This document shows positions 14,899-21,771 of a stretch of 34,710 nt of DNA, piece by piece (within the stretch, counting starts at the first letter, position 1; each line of letters opens with the position of its first letter). The position numbers were made by a program, and so were the translations under genes. The stretch lies in NCBI GenBank assembly GCA_964619955.1, contig CAZUJF010000051.1, positions 1-34,710 of the forward strand. Reading direction: 5' to 3'. Below the pieces are notes generated by a model. It ran no database searches. It was not told where the DNA came from and saw only the letters and a program-made list of their open reading frames with translations. The stretch comes from JACQFK01 sp964619955. Its GTDB lineage: Bacteria; Planctomycetota; MHYJ01; JACPRB01.

Positions 14899-17271
14899 TC
14901 AATTCTTAATCTTCAGCAGTTCCTTTTCCGTCCAGAGTTCGTCGCGGTCCTCGACAGCCGCGCGGACGCGTTTCACCGCGGCGGCGTCCACGGGCGCGGC
15001 GGCGTTGCCCCATTCGCGCCGCACGTACGTGAGGGCTTCAGCGATCTCGTCGTTGGACATCGTCAGCACGCCGGGCATTTCGCCGTTGTTGTAGACGCGG
15101 CCCGCGACCTTGACCGGGCCGTGCAGGCCGTTGAGGATGATGCGGATGAGACGCTCCTCGGAGCCGAGGATCCATTCGCTGTCGACGAAGGGCGGGCCCT
15201 TGCCCTCCTCGCCGAGGCCGGAGAGGGAATGGCAGACGGCGCAGGAGGCGGCGAACTGCCGTTTGCCGCGGTTCCAGCGGGCCTGCTCGTCGGCGCTGAG
15301 CGGGGGGACTGCGGGTGGCGGCGCTTCGGCGGCGCCTTTGCCGGGCCATTGGACGAGCGCCAGCAGCGGTTTCGAAGCTTCGCGCACGACGGGATCCTCG
15401 GAGTACGTGAGTTTCACGAGCGGGGCGGAGCGGGCCTTGAGCGTGACGGCCTTGAGTTCCCGCAGGCCGCTGAGGAGGGCCTTCTGGCGCCAGCGGGCCG
15501 CCGTGGCCTGGCAGGCGGCCAGTTCGATCAGCTCGGCGACGCGTTCCGGCCGGCCCTCGGCGCTGATCCGCGCCGCCAGCGACGTCAGCAGCTCGATGCG
15601 GTCGGGTTTCTCCGCCTCCCAGGCCTCGCTGGCCATGACTTTCTCGATGAAGTCCAGTTCCTTGCCCTTGAGCTGACCCAGCTCCACGGCCCCGAGCGCG
15701 CTGCTCGTCGCCGCGGCGAGCAGGATGTCGAGCAGGCCGCCGCCCTCCTTCACGCCGAGGGCGCCCAGACGGATCCGCGGGTCGGGGTCCGCTTCGAGCG
15801 TGAGGAGCGCCTGGGGGTCGATCTTGCCGAGGCCTTCGAGCGCGAAGAGCGCGTGCAGGCGCGGAATGCTTCCGGCTTTCGGGTTGAGGGAGAGCGTTTT
15901 GAGCGCGGCGGCGGCGACGGGATCGAACTTCTCCGCGAGCAGGCGCTGCGCCGTGTCGCGCACCCAGCCGTTCGCGTGCTCCAGGAAGGGGACGAGTTCG
16001 CCGGGCGCCTTGCGCGCGAGGCTCAGGGATTTGGGTTTCGGGTTGGATTCGTGGACCAGACGGTAGATGCGTCCGAGGCCGAGGGGTTTGTCGAGGCCGC
16101 GCTCCAGGATCTGCTTGCGCAGGAAGGAGGTGACGTAGATGCGGTGCTGGAGGATGCCGCGGTAAAGGTCCACGACATAGAGGCAGCCGTCGGGGCCGGT
16201 CGTGAGGTTGACGGGACGGAAGCGTTCGTCCGTCGAGGCGAGGAACTCCGCCTTGTCGTAGGCGTGCCGCGCGCTGATCGTCCCGTTTTCCTCGCTGAGG
16301 ATGCGGCGGGTGACGAGGTTGCCGGAGGGTTCGCAGATGAACGCGTTCCCGCGGAACTCGGCGGGATAGGCGTCGCCCCGGTAGAGGTGGGGTCCGCAGG
16401 CCGCGGTGCAGCGGGCGAGCGTGCCGTCGGCTTTCAGCGTGTTCTTCTGGTAGCCGCGGTTCACGCCGGGGTTCACGCGGACGGGGTACGTCGACTGATC
16501 CTTCACGATCTGGATGCCGACCGCCGGATCCTTGCCCGTGTGCGCCTGGGGGGCGTAGCAGGGGACCAGGTCGCCGCGCAGGTAGTCGCTGTTGGAGTTG
16601 GTGAAGAGGCGGCCGACGTCGTCCTGCGCGATGCCCCACTGGCCGCGGGATCGCGTGCTGCCCTGGATCCAGCGGCCGTCGGGCTGGCGGCGGAAGCGCT
16701 GGGGGGAGTTGGCGTTGTAGTACCAGTTGTCCATGCCGCGCAGCAGGCCGTTCGCCGTGTGCTCGACGTTCTTCGCGCTGCAATACGCGGCGCTGACCAC
16801 GCTCTTCTCGTCGCACTTCAGGTCGCCCGTCGTGTCCCGGCAGAAGAGCAGCGCGTTGCCGTCGGTGAGCAGGACGCCGTCGCCCGCGAAGGCGAGGGCC
16901 CTCGGCAGCACGAGCTTGTCGAGGAAGACGCTCTGTTTGTCCATGCGGCCGTCGCCGTCCGTGTCCTCGAGGACCACGAGGCGCCCGACGGGGGCCTCCT
17001 CGCCTTTGCCGTCGACGTCGGGCATGTAGCCGCGCATCTCGACGGCCCAGAGTCGGCCGGCGGGATCGAAGGCGATCTGGACGGGGTCCTCGACCAGCGG
17101 CTCCGCGGCGACGAGTTCGAGCTTGAAGCCGGGCGCGACCTTGAAGCTGTCGAGGGCTTTGTCGGGCGGCACGACGGGGGCGGGCGGGATGGGGAAGCTC
17201 GGGGGCGCCTGGGTCTCGCCTTTCCGGTCGCCCGCCTGCAGGAGGAGCAGCAGCGTCAGCAGGGTGTTCAT
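14899..17271 (-). CDS. PVC-type membrane-bound dehydrogenase-like protein with HEAT repeats and C-terminal cytochrome c
   Basis: 790 aa. Residues about 45-420 form an NHL/SGL-like propeller of the planctomycete membrane-bound dehydrogenase type (FDPAGRLWAVEMRGY; DTDGDGRMD). About 430-640 contain helical HEAT-like repeats. The C-terminal class I cytochrome c has CAVCH with Cys677, Cys680 and His681, and likely axial Met732 (GEMPG). Such proteins are expanded in Planctomycetota and Verrucomicrobiota and are thought to oxidise sugars or alcohols in the periplasm and pass electrons to the heme; the substrate here is unknown. N-terminus MNTLLTLLLLLQ. First gene of a five-gene operon. Confidence 0.9.
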   Translation of the reverse strand: MNTLLTLLLLLQAGDRKGETQAPPSFPIPPAPVVPPDKALDSFKVAPGFKLELVAAEPLVEDPVQIAFDPAGRLWAVEMRGYMPDVDGKGEEAPVGRLVVLEDTDGDGRMDKQSVFLDKLVLPRALAFAGDGVLLTDGNALLFCRDTTGDLKCDEKSVVSAAYCSAKNVEHTANGLLRGMDNWYYNANSPQRFRRQPDGRWIQGSTRSRGQWGIAQDDVGRLFTNSNSDYLRGDLVPCYAPQAHTGKDPAVGIQIVKDQSTYPVRVNPGVNRGYQKNTLKADGTLARCTAACGPHLYRGDAYPAEFRGNAFICEPSGNLVTRRILSEENGTISARHAYDKAEFLASTDERFRPVNLTTGPDGCLYVVDLYRGILQHRIYVTSFLRKQILERGLDKPLGLGRIYRLVHESNPKPKSLSLARKAPGELVPFLEHANGWVRDTAQRLLAEKFDPVAAAALKTLSLNPKAGSIPRLHALFALEGLGKIDPQALLTLEADPDPRIRLGALGVKEGGGLLDILLAAATSSALGAVELGQLKGKELDFIEKVMASEAWEAEKPDRIELLTSLAARISAEGRPERVAELIELAACQATAARWRQKALLSGLRELKAVTLKARSAPLVKLTYSEDPVVREASKPLLALVQWPGKGAAEAPPPAVPPLSADEQARWNRGKRQFAASCAVCHSLSGLGEEGKGPPFVDSEWILGSEERLIRIILNGLHGPVKVAGRVYNNGEMPGVLTMSNDEIAEALTYVRREWGNAAAPVDAAAVKRVRAAVEDRDELWTEKELLKIKN

Positions 17272-17310
17272 CGTCCCTATTCAACACGCCGGACGAGGTC
17301 TCGACGCGGC

Positions 17311-17339
17311 TTTTTTCCCGCGTTCCGATTCGATATAGT
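17311..17339 (+). promoter_or_regulatory. Possible promoter of the SIS isomerase gene
   Basis: TATAGT (17334-17339) lies 21 bp before the ATG, with a T-rich -35 region (17311-17316) at 17 bp spacing. The -35 is a poor match. AAGGAG (17347-17352) is a good ribosome binding site. The 88-bp gap is shared with the divergent cytochrome operon. Confidence 0.4.
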
Positions 17340-17359
17340 GGCGCGCAAGGAGACTCAAG

Positions 17360-17956
17360 ATGCAGATCGTCGCGCCGGCGAGCCTGGGGCAGTACCTCGA
17401 GGACATCAACGTCCTGATGAAGAAGGTCGACCCGAAGGAGGTCGAGACGCTCGTGGACCTCATGGTGGAGGCCTACAAGGCGGGGAAGTTCGTCTTCCTG
17501 ATCGGGAACGGCGGCTCGGGCGCGAACGCGTCGCATCTCTGCGAGGATCTGGGCAAGGGGACGCTGAAGGACTTCGAGACCCAGAAGCGCTTCAAGGTGA
17601 TGTCGCTCACCGACAACACGCCCTACATCCTCGCGTACGGGAACGACCTCGGCTACGACCGCGTCTTCGTGGAGCAGCTGAAGAACTTCGCCGAGCCCGG
17701 GGCGCTGCTGGTGGCGATCTCCGGATCGGGCAACAGCCCCAACGTCCTCAAGGCCGTGGAATGGGCGAATGGACACGGGATGAAGACCGTGGGCGTGACC
17801 GGCTATGACGGGGGCAAGCTGCGCAAACTCTGCCAGCACGGCGTGCATGTCCCGTCGTTCGGCATGGGGGCCGTGGAGGCCGTGCACGGCGTGATCTTCC
17901 ACTATCTGCTCGACGTCCTCTACGAGCGCTTCAAGGTCCTGGACCTGAAGGCCTAG
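17360..17956 (+). CDS. SIS-domain sugar-phosphate isomerase, GmhA-like
   Basis: 198 aa, one SIS domain. The phosphate-binding blocks are IGNGGSGANASH (48-59) and ISGSGNSPN (120-128), followed by the C-terminal helix block VEAVHGVIFH. Architecture and length match sedoheptulose-7-phosphate isomerase GmhA and the related DiaA. The position of the GmhA zinc Gln appears to be Glu here, so the substrate may differ. It acts in the cytoplasm on a phosphorylated sugar. The ROK kinase starts 9 bp downstream, suggesting a kinase/isomerase pair. The stop codon is the first base of a heptanucleotide repeat. Confidence 0.85.
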   Translation: MQIVAPASLGQYLEDINVLMKKVDPKEVETLVDLMVEAYKAGKFVFLIGNGGSGANASHLCEDLGKGTLKDFETQKRFKVMSLTDNTPYILAYGNDLGYDRVFVEQLKNFAEPGALLVAISGSGNSPNVLKAVEWANGHGMKTVGVTGYDGGKLRKLCQHGVHVPSFGMGAVEAVHGVIFHYLLDVLYERFKVLDLKA

Positions 17957-17982
17957 GCGACAGGCGTGAGGCGAGAGGCGAA
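17955..17982. repeat. Heptanucleotide array AGGCGNN x4 across a stop codon
   Basis: Four contiguous 7-bp units AGGCGNN, the last two bases being AC, TG, AG and AA, with two decaying CGGCNGG units after them. The array begins in the TAG stop of the isomerase gene and contains the GTG start of the ROK kinase, so it encodes the first residues of that protein. Similar arrays sit at 20826, 24189 and (different core) 21744. Confidence 0.7.
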
Positions 17983-18892
17983 CGGCGGGCGGCTGGCGGT
18001 CGGCATCGAGATCGGCGGCACGAAGCTGCAGGTCGGGGTGGGCGGCGCGGACGGCAAGTTGCGCGCCCTCGTCCGGCGCACGGTCGACCCCGCCCGGGGC
18101 GGCCAGGGCATCCGCGAGCAGATCCCGGACCTCGTGACGGAGGCGCTCGTCCAGGCGGGCTGTCGTTCCGAGGACCTGGCCGGCCTGGGGATCGGCTTCG
18201 GCGGTCCCGTCGACTCCAAACACGGTCGCACGATCGTGTCGCACCAGATCCGCGGCTGGGAGAACTTCGCGCTCCGGGACTGGGTGGCGTCGCGAGTGCA
18301 GGTTCCGGTCGTGCTCCAGAACGACGCCAAGAGCGCCGCGTATGCGGAGGCGGTGGCGGGCGCGGGGAAGGGGCTGAAGCGGATCTTCTACATCACGGTC
18401 GGCAGCGGGGTGGGGGGCGGGCTGGTGCTGGACGGGGTCGTCGACACCGGCCAGGGCTTGGGGGCGGGCGAGATCGGCCACACCTGGGTGCCGGATCCGG
18501 AGACGGGCAAGCCCGACAAGCTGGAGCACGTCGCGAGCGGCTGGGCGATCGGGAAGCGCGGGAGCCGCCGTCTCGGACGCGAGCTTACGGGGGCCCAGGT
18601 GGCCGACCTCGCCGCGAAGGGCGACGCGGCCGCGCGCCGGGTGATCGAGGAGTCGGCCGAGGCGCTGGCGATCGGGATCGGCAACGTGCTGGCACTGCTG
18701 CATCCGGAGCGCTTCGTGGTGGGGGGCGGCGTCTCCCTGATGGGCCCGCTCTGGTGGGATCCGCTGCGGGCGAAGCTGGCCTCAACCTACGCCTTCCCAC
18801 CCTTTGCCCAGTCCTACGACGTCGTCCCCGCCGCCCTGGGCGAGGACGTGGTGGTCATCGGCGCCTGCCTGCTCGCCCTGGCAACAAAATAG
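17966..18892 (+). CDS. ROK-family sugar kinase (glucokinase-like)
   Basis: 308 aa. N-terminal ATP-binding block IEIGGTK at 14-20, then the FGGPVD block, catalytic Asp in VLQNDAKSAA, and the second nucleotide block ITVGSGVGGGLVL. The ROK GEIGH motif is present, but the zinc cluster that normally follows (CxCGxxGC) is absent: the stretch is DPETGKPDKLEHVAS with no cysteine. It phosphorylates a hexose or amino sugar with ATP; which one is unknown. The start is GTG at 17966 inside the heptanucleotide array; no ATG is available before the conserved region. The last three codons and the stop fall in the left arm of the 66-bp palindrome. Confidence 0.87.
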   Translation: MRREANGGRLAVGIEIGGTKLQVGVGGADGKLRALVRRTVDPARGGQGIREQIPDLVTEALVQAGCRSEDLAGLGIGFGGPVDSKHGRTIVSHQIRGWENFALRDWVASRVQVPVVLQNDAKSAAYAEAVAGAGKGLKRIFYITVGSGVGGGLVLDGVVDTGQGLGAGEIGHTWVPDPETGKPDKLEHVASGWAIGKRGSRRLGRELTGAQVADLAAKGDAAARRVIEESAEALAIGIGNVLALLHPERFVVGGGVSLMGPLWWDPLRAKLASTYAFPPFAQSYDVVPAALGEDVVVIGACLLALATK

Positions 18893-18947
18893 ACGGGCTG
18901 CTTTGTTGCCCCAGCGAAGGCAACAAAGCAGCCCGTCTGTTTTATTG
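18882..18947. repeat. Palindromic pair of a dispersed 29-bp repeat
   Basis: Left arm 18882-18910 and right arm 18919-18947 are inverted copies (27 of 29 positions pair; the two others would be G-U in RNA) around the loop CCAGCGAA. The unit begins CAACAAAA, has the core GACGGGCTGC and ends TTTGTTGCC. Each unit also folds on itself (CAACAAA with TTTGTTG). A third, single copy lies at 27646-27674. The left arm carries the end of the ROK gene, including its stop. It may help terminate transcription or be a REP/MITE-like mobile repeat. Confidence 0.8.
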
Positions 18948-18951
18948 GGAT

Positions 18952-18986
18952 AAAAAAACGGCCGCGTCTTTCGACGCGGCCGTTTT
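18952..18986. terminator. Bidirectional intrinsic terminator
   Basis: AAAACGGCCGCGTC (18955-18968) pairs perfectly with GACGCGGCCGTTTT (18973-18986) around the loop TTTC, with an A7 run on the left (T7 on the minus strand) and T4 on the right. It lies between the convergent ROK kinase and MFS transporter genes and can serve both. Confidence 0.85.
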
Positions 18987-19006
18987 GCTGGATGCCTTGG
19001 ATCGGG

Positions 19007-20632
19007 TTACGCCGTCTTCGGCGCTCCTCCGGCGGCCGGAGCCGTCTCGATCGTGACGGGTTTGTAGCCGCCGATCGATTTGAAGTAGAGCAGGATGAGC
19101 AGGTAGATCGCCGCCATCATGGCCGGAATGAACGAGTCGGCTTTGAGCGTGTTGCGGTCGCCCTGGATGTCCGAGGCCAGGATCTGCTTGTCGTCCGCCG
19201 TCAGCGCGGCCTTGTCCTTGGCCTTGATCGCGCCCAGTTTCAGGCCGTCGATCGCCGTCGCCTCGTCGAAGAAGAGGAACTTCGAGGGGCCCTTCGCCTT
19301 GACCGTCTCGTAGAGGGCGGCGTTGGCCTTCTTGAGGTCTTCGCCCGCGAAGCGGTCCTTCGCGTATCCGAGGCCGGCCGAGCCGATGAGGCCGGCGGAC
19401 ATCATGCCGATGCCGCCCATGATCGAGATCGCGACGGCGCCCGTGCGCGGGAAGCGGTCCGAGGCCACGGCGAGCATCGTGGGCCAGAAGAAGGTCTTTC
19501 CGAAGGCGTAAACCGTCAGCGCGAGGATCGCAAGCGTGAACGAGGTCACGCCGCTCGTCAGATTCAGGCCCACGCAGGCCAGGATCGCGCACACCAGCAG
19601 GATGCCGATGGGCGAGAGGCCCATCTTCTTCTCGATGAAGTGGGCGCAGAAGCGCAGCGAGAACATGACCAGCGAGGTGAAGACGAAGAGGAACTTGCCC
19701 TCCGTCGAGCTGAGGATGTTGCCGGTGATGTTCTGGATCCAGCCGTCCGTTCCGAGTTCCACCGCGCCGACCAGCGCATGCGCCACGAAGAGGGCGAAGA
19801 GCAGGAAGGATCCGACGGAGAACTTAGTGATGACGCCGACGACCGCGAGCAGCACGGCGCCGACCACGTAGCCCAGCATCGCCGGCGTGTTGCCGGTCAT
19901 GCCCAGGTTCGCGAAGACGCCGCCGAAGAAGAGGGCCAGCAGGAAGCAGGCGACCGCGCCGCCGAGCAGGCCGACGTCCTTGAGCATCTCGCCCATGCTG
20001 AGGCCCTTCTCGGAGGCCTCGGACTTGGGCATCTTCTGCCCGAAGAACATGATGCCGTAGGCCACGGTGGGGATGAGGTAGAGGGCGAGCTGGGTCTTCC
20101 AGCCGACCTTCATCTGGTCATCGAGCACCCAGCCGACCACGCCGCCGAGGATCATGCCGAGCGGCCAGCTGGCGTGCAGGATGTTCAGGTAGTGCGTGCG
20201 GTTCTGGGGGAAGAGGGTGGCGACCAGGGGATTGGCCACGGCCTCGAGCACGCCGTTGGCGAGCGCGAAGATGAACATGCCCCAGAAGAGGCTCGAATAC
20301 GCGCCCGCCTTGACCGCGGTCATCGCCTCGGGGGTGGCGCCCGCCTTGAGCGCTTCCGGGGCCATGAACGTCACCACGGCGGACAGCACGTGGAGGGCGA
20401 ACGCGGCGATGACCAGCTTGCCGTAGCCCAGCTTGTCCGCCAGGAAGCCACCGACGATGATGCCGAAGCAGAAGCCGGTGAACCCGGCGCCGCCGATGGC
20501 CCCGAGGTCGGCGCCCGAGAACCCGTACTCGGCACCCCAGTTGTCGAAGATGCCGCCGCGGATGGCGAAGCCGACGCCGGCGGCCAGGATGGCCGTGAAG
20601 CCGGCCCACAAGAGGCGCTTCTCATTCCCCAT
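19007..20632 (-). CDS. MFS sugar transporter with a large loop before the last helix
   Basis: 541 aa inner-membrane transporter of the major facilitator superfamily, resembling the FucP/sugar-symporter branch. The N-terminus (GFAIRGGIFDNWGAEYGFS; GGFLADKLGYGK) is typical of that group, and about 12 hydrophobic helices can be counted. Between the penultimate and last helices (about residues 423-499) lies a hydrophilic, Lys/Asp-rich loop of about 77 residues, unusually long for MFS. GGGAGG precedes the ATG. It has its own strong promoter (20702-20730) and ends at the bidirectional terminator. The neighbouring ketose 3-epimerase and XylR-like regulator suggest a rare sugar as substrate (inference). 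Confidence 0.88.
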   Translation of the reverse strand: MGNEKRLLWAGFTAILAAGVGFAIRGGIFDNWGAEYGFSGADLGAIGGAGFTGFCFGIIVGGFLADKLGYGKLVIAAFALHVLSAVVTFMAPEALKAGATPEAMTAVKAGAYSSLFWGMFIFALANGVLEAVANPLVATLFPQNRTHYLNILHASWPLGMILGGVVGWVLDDQMKVGWKTQLALYLIPTVAYGIMFFGQKMPKSEASEKGLSMGEMLKDVGLLGGAVACFLLALFFGGVFANLGMTGNTPAMLGYVVGAVLLAVVGVITKFSVGSFLLFALFVAHALVGAVELGTDGWIQNITGNILSSTEGKFLFVFTSLVMFSLRFCAHFIEKKMGLSPIGILLVCAILACVGLNLTSGVTSFTLAILALTVYAFGKTFFWPTMLAVASDRFPRTGAVAISIMGGIGMMSAGLIGSAGLGYAKDRFAGEDLKKANAALYETVKAKGPSKFLFFDEATAIDGLKLGAIKAKDKAALTADDKQILASDIQGDRNTLKADSFIPAMMAAIYLLILLYFKSIGGYKPVTIETAPAAGGAPKTA

Positions 20633-20653
20633 GGAAATCCTCCCTTAAGTTCT

Positions 20654-20673
20654 CCCCGGTCAACATACCGGGG
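20654..20673 (-). promoter_or_regulatory. Inverted repeat in the MFS leader
   Basis: CCCCGGT / ACCGGGG around the six-base spacer CAACAT, between the predicted start of transcription (near 20695) and the ribosome binding site. It could be an RNA hairpin or a repressor site; no evidence decides. Confidence 0.45.
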
Positions 20674-20701
20674 AACCGTTGATCCCCCGGATTAGCGGGA
20701 G

Positions 20702-20730
20702 ATTATGGGTCCCCTGCTTATGGGTGTCAA
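20702..20730 (-). promoter_or_regulatory. Sigma-70 promoter of the MFS transporter gene
   Basis: On the minus strand a perfect TTGACA (20725-20730), 17 bp spacer, then CATAAT (20702-20707, five of six). The leader to the ATG at 20632 is about 63 nt. This is the best housekeeping promoter in the window. Confidence 0.75.
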
Positions 20731-20771
20731 GCGTTTCGACCGGGACTAAACCGCATTAGGCGGGTTCCGGG

Positions 20772-20813
20772 AAAAAAGAAAACCCCCGGAGGGCCGCTGG
20801 GCCTCCCCGGGGG
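20772..20813 (-). terminator. Intrinsic terminator after the ketose 3-epimerase gene
   Basis: On the minus strand a GC hairpin with arms around ACCCCCGGGGAGGC and GCCCTCCGGGGG, then TTTTCTTTTTT. It lies 33 bp after the epimerase stop and just upstream of the MFS promoter, so the MFS gene is a separate transcript. Confidence 0.85.
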
Positions 20814-20825
20814 TCGTTGCTTCGT

Positions 20826-20853
20826 TTCGCCTCGCGCCTGTCGCCCTACGCCT
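20826..20853. repeat. Heptanucleotide array at the epimerase stop codon
   Basis: Four 7-bp units reading (minus strand) AGGCGNN-like: AGGCGTA, GGGCGAC, AGGCGCG and AGGCGAA. The TAG stop of the epimerase gene (20846-20848) lies across the first two units. Same phase and core as the array at 17955. Confidence 0.65.
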
Positions 20854-21697
20854 GCGTTTCCCAGCTCTTCTTCATGAAGTCCAGGCCGTCCTTCGCCAGC
20901 GTGAGTTCGTCGGGGAACATCTTCCGCCAGATCTTCGTCGCCGCCGCCAGCGCGGGCAGGCCCTGGCCGAACGCCTCGATCACCAGATACCCCGAGTAGT
21001 TGATGCGCTTCAGGTGCTTCCACGACTCCGCCCAGTTCACGCCGCCCTTGCCGGGCGTCGAGCGGTCGTTCTCGGAGATGTGGACGTGGACCATGACGTC
21101 CCGGCAGGAATCCAGCGCCTCGCCGATGTTCTTCTCCTCGATGTTCGCGTGGAAGGTGTCGTACATCATCTTGAAGCTCGGGTGGTTGACGTCCTTGACC
21201 ATCCGCGCGGCGTCCGCCGAGCAGTTGAGCAGGTAGATCTCGAAGCGGTTGAGGAACTCGGCGACGATCGTCACGCCGGCCTTCGCCGCGTACTCGGCGA
21301 CCTCCTTCAGGCCCGCGACCGCGCGCTTCCACTCGTCCTTCGTGGGGCCCTTGCCCGAGAAGACCCCGAGTGCCGCGTAGATCGGCCCGACCAGCTTCGT
21401 CGCCCCCAGCGCTTGGCAGCAGTCGAGCGTCTTCTTGAGGTGCGCGATGCCCGCGGCGCGCTGCTTGGGGCTGTCGCCGATCAGGTTCGTGTCCGCCGTC
21501 AGGCAGGTCACGGCGGTCCGCTCCAGGCCCAGGCTGTCGAGCTTCTTGCCGAGGGCGCCCAGCTTCTTCACGTCCGTGTTGAAGATGGGGATCTCGACCG
21601 AGTCGTAGCCGAAGCCCTTGAGCTTCGCGAAGATCGCCGGGAACTTCGCCTGCGTCGCGTCGTCCGTCCACAGCAGCATGTTCATGCCGTATTTCAT
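20846..21697 (-). CDS. Ketose 3-epimerase (D-tagatose/D-psicose 3-epimerase family)
   Basis: 283-aa TIM-barrel enzyme that would epimerise ketoses at C3. Metal ligands Glu147, Asp180, His206 and Glu241 fall at a constant offset of five from the known Pseudomonas cichorii D-tagatose 3-epimerase residues (E152, D185, H211, E246), and His183 and Arg212 also fit (H188, R217). Family blocks: EFLNRFEIYLLN, YDTFHANIEEK, SENDRSTPGKG. The start is the ATG at 21697 with GGGAGA upstream; the extra 14 residues of the longer frame are not conserved. It follows the XylR-like regulator gene by 60 bp on the same strand and ends in a strong terminator. Generic annotation would be 'sugar phosphate isomerase/epimerase'. 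Confidence 0.88.
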   Translation of the reverse strand: MKYGMNMLLWTDDATQAKFPAIFAKLKGFGYDSVEIPIFNTDVKKLGALGKKLDSLGLERTAVTCLTADTNLIGDSPKQRAAGIAHLKKTLDCCQALGATKLVGPIYAALGVFSGKGPTKDEWKRAVAGLKEVAEYAAKAGVTIVAEFLNRFEIYLLNCSADAARMVKDVNHPSFKMMYDTFHANIEEKNIGEALDSCRDVMVHVHISENDRSTPGKGGVNWAESWKHLKRINYSGYLVIEAFGQGLPALAAATKIWRKMFPDELTLAKDGLDFMKKSWETQA

Positions 21698-21716
21698 CGT
21701 TCTCCCTTTCTTCCTC

Positions 21717-21737
21717 GTTAGTTTTGGGAAGTCTAAC
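21717..21737. promoter_or_regulatory. Small inverted repeat between regulator and epimerase genes
   Basis: GTTAG and CTAAC arms separated by 11 bp, 20 bp before the epimerase ATG. Could be an operator; short arms make chance possible. Confidence 0.3.
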
Positions 21738-21743
21738 AAATCT

Positions 21744-21771
21744 CTTCCTACGAACTACTAGCTACCAGCTA
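21744..21771. repeat. Heptanucleotide array NNNNCTA x4 at the regulator stop codon
   Basis: Four 7-bp units ending in CTA (minus strand: TAGNNNN), with variable bases CTTC, CGAA, CTAG and CCAG. The third unit contains the TAG stop of the AraC-type gene (21758-21760), and the fourth encodes its last residues. Same unit length and position as the AGGCG arrays but another core. Confidence 0.6.

Noticed and set aside
15121..17808. 895-codon plus-strand frame opposite the cytochrome protein
   Set aside because: Shadow of the real minus-strand gene, without any motif.
15038..18703. Very long minus-strand open frame overlapping the cytochrome gene, SIS and ROK genes
   Set aside because: Low-complexity Arg/Pro/Ala translation crossing three recognised genes; a composition artefact.
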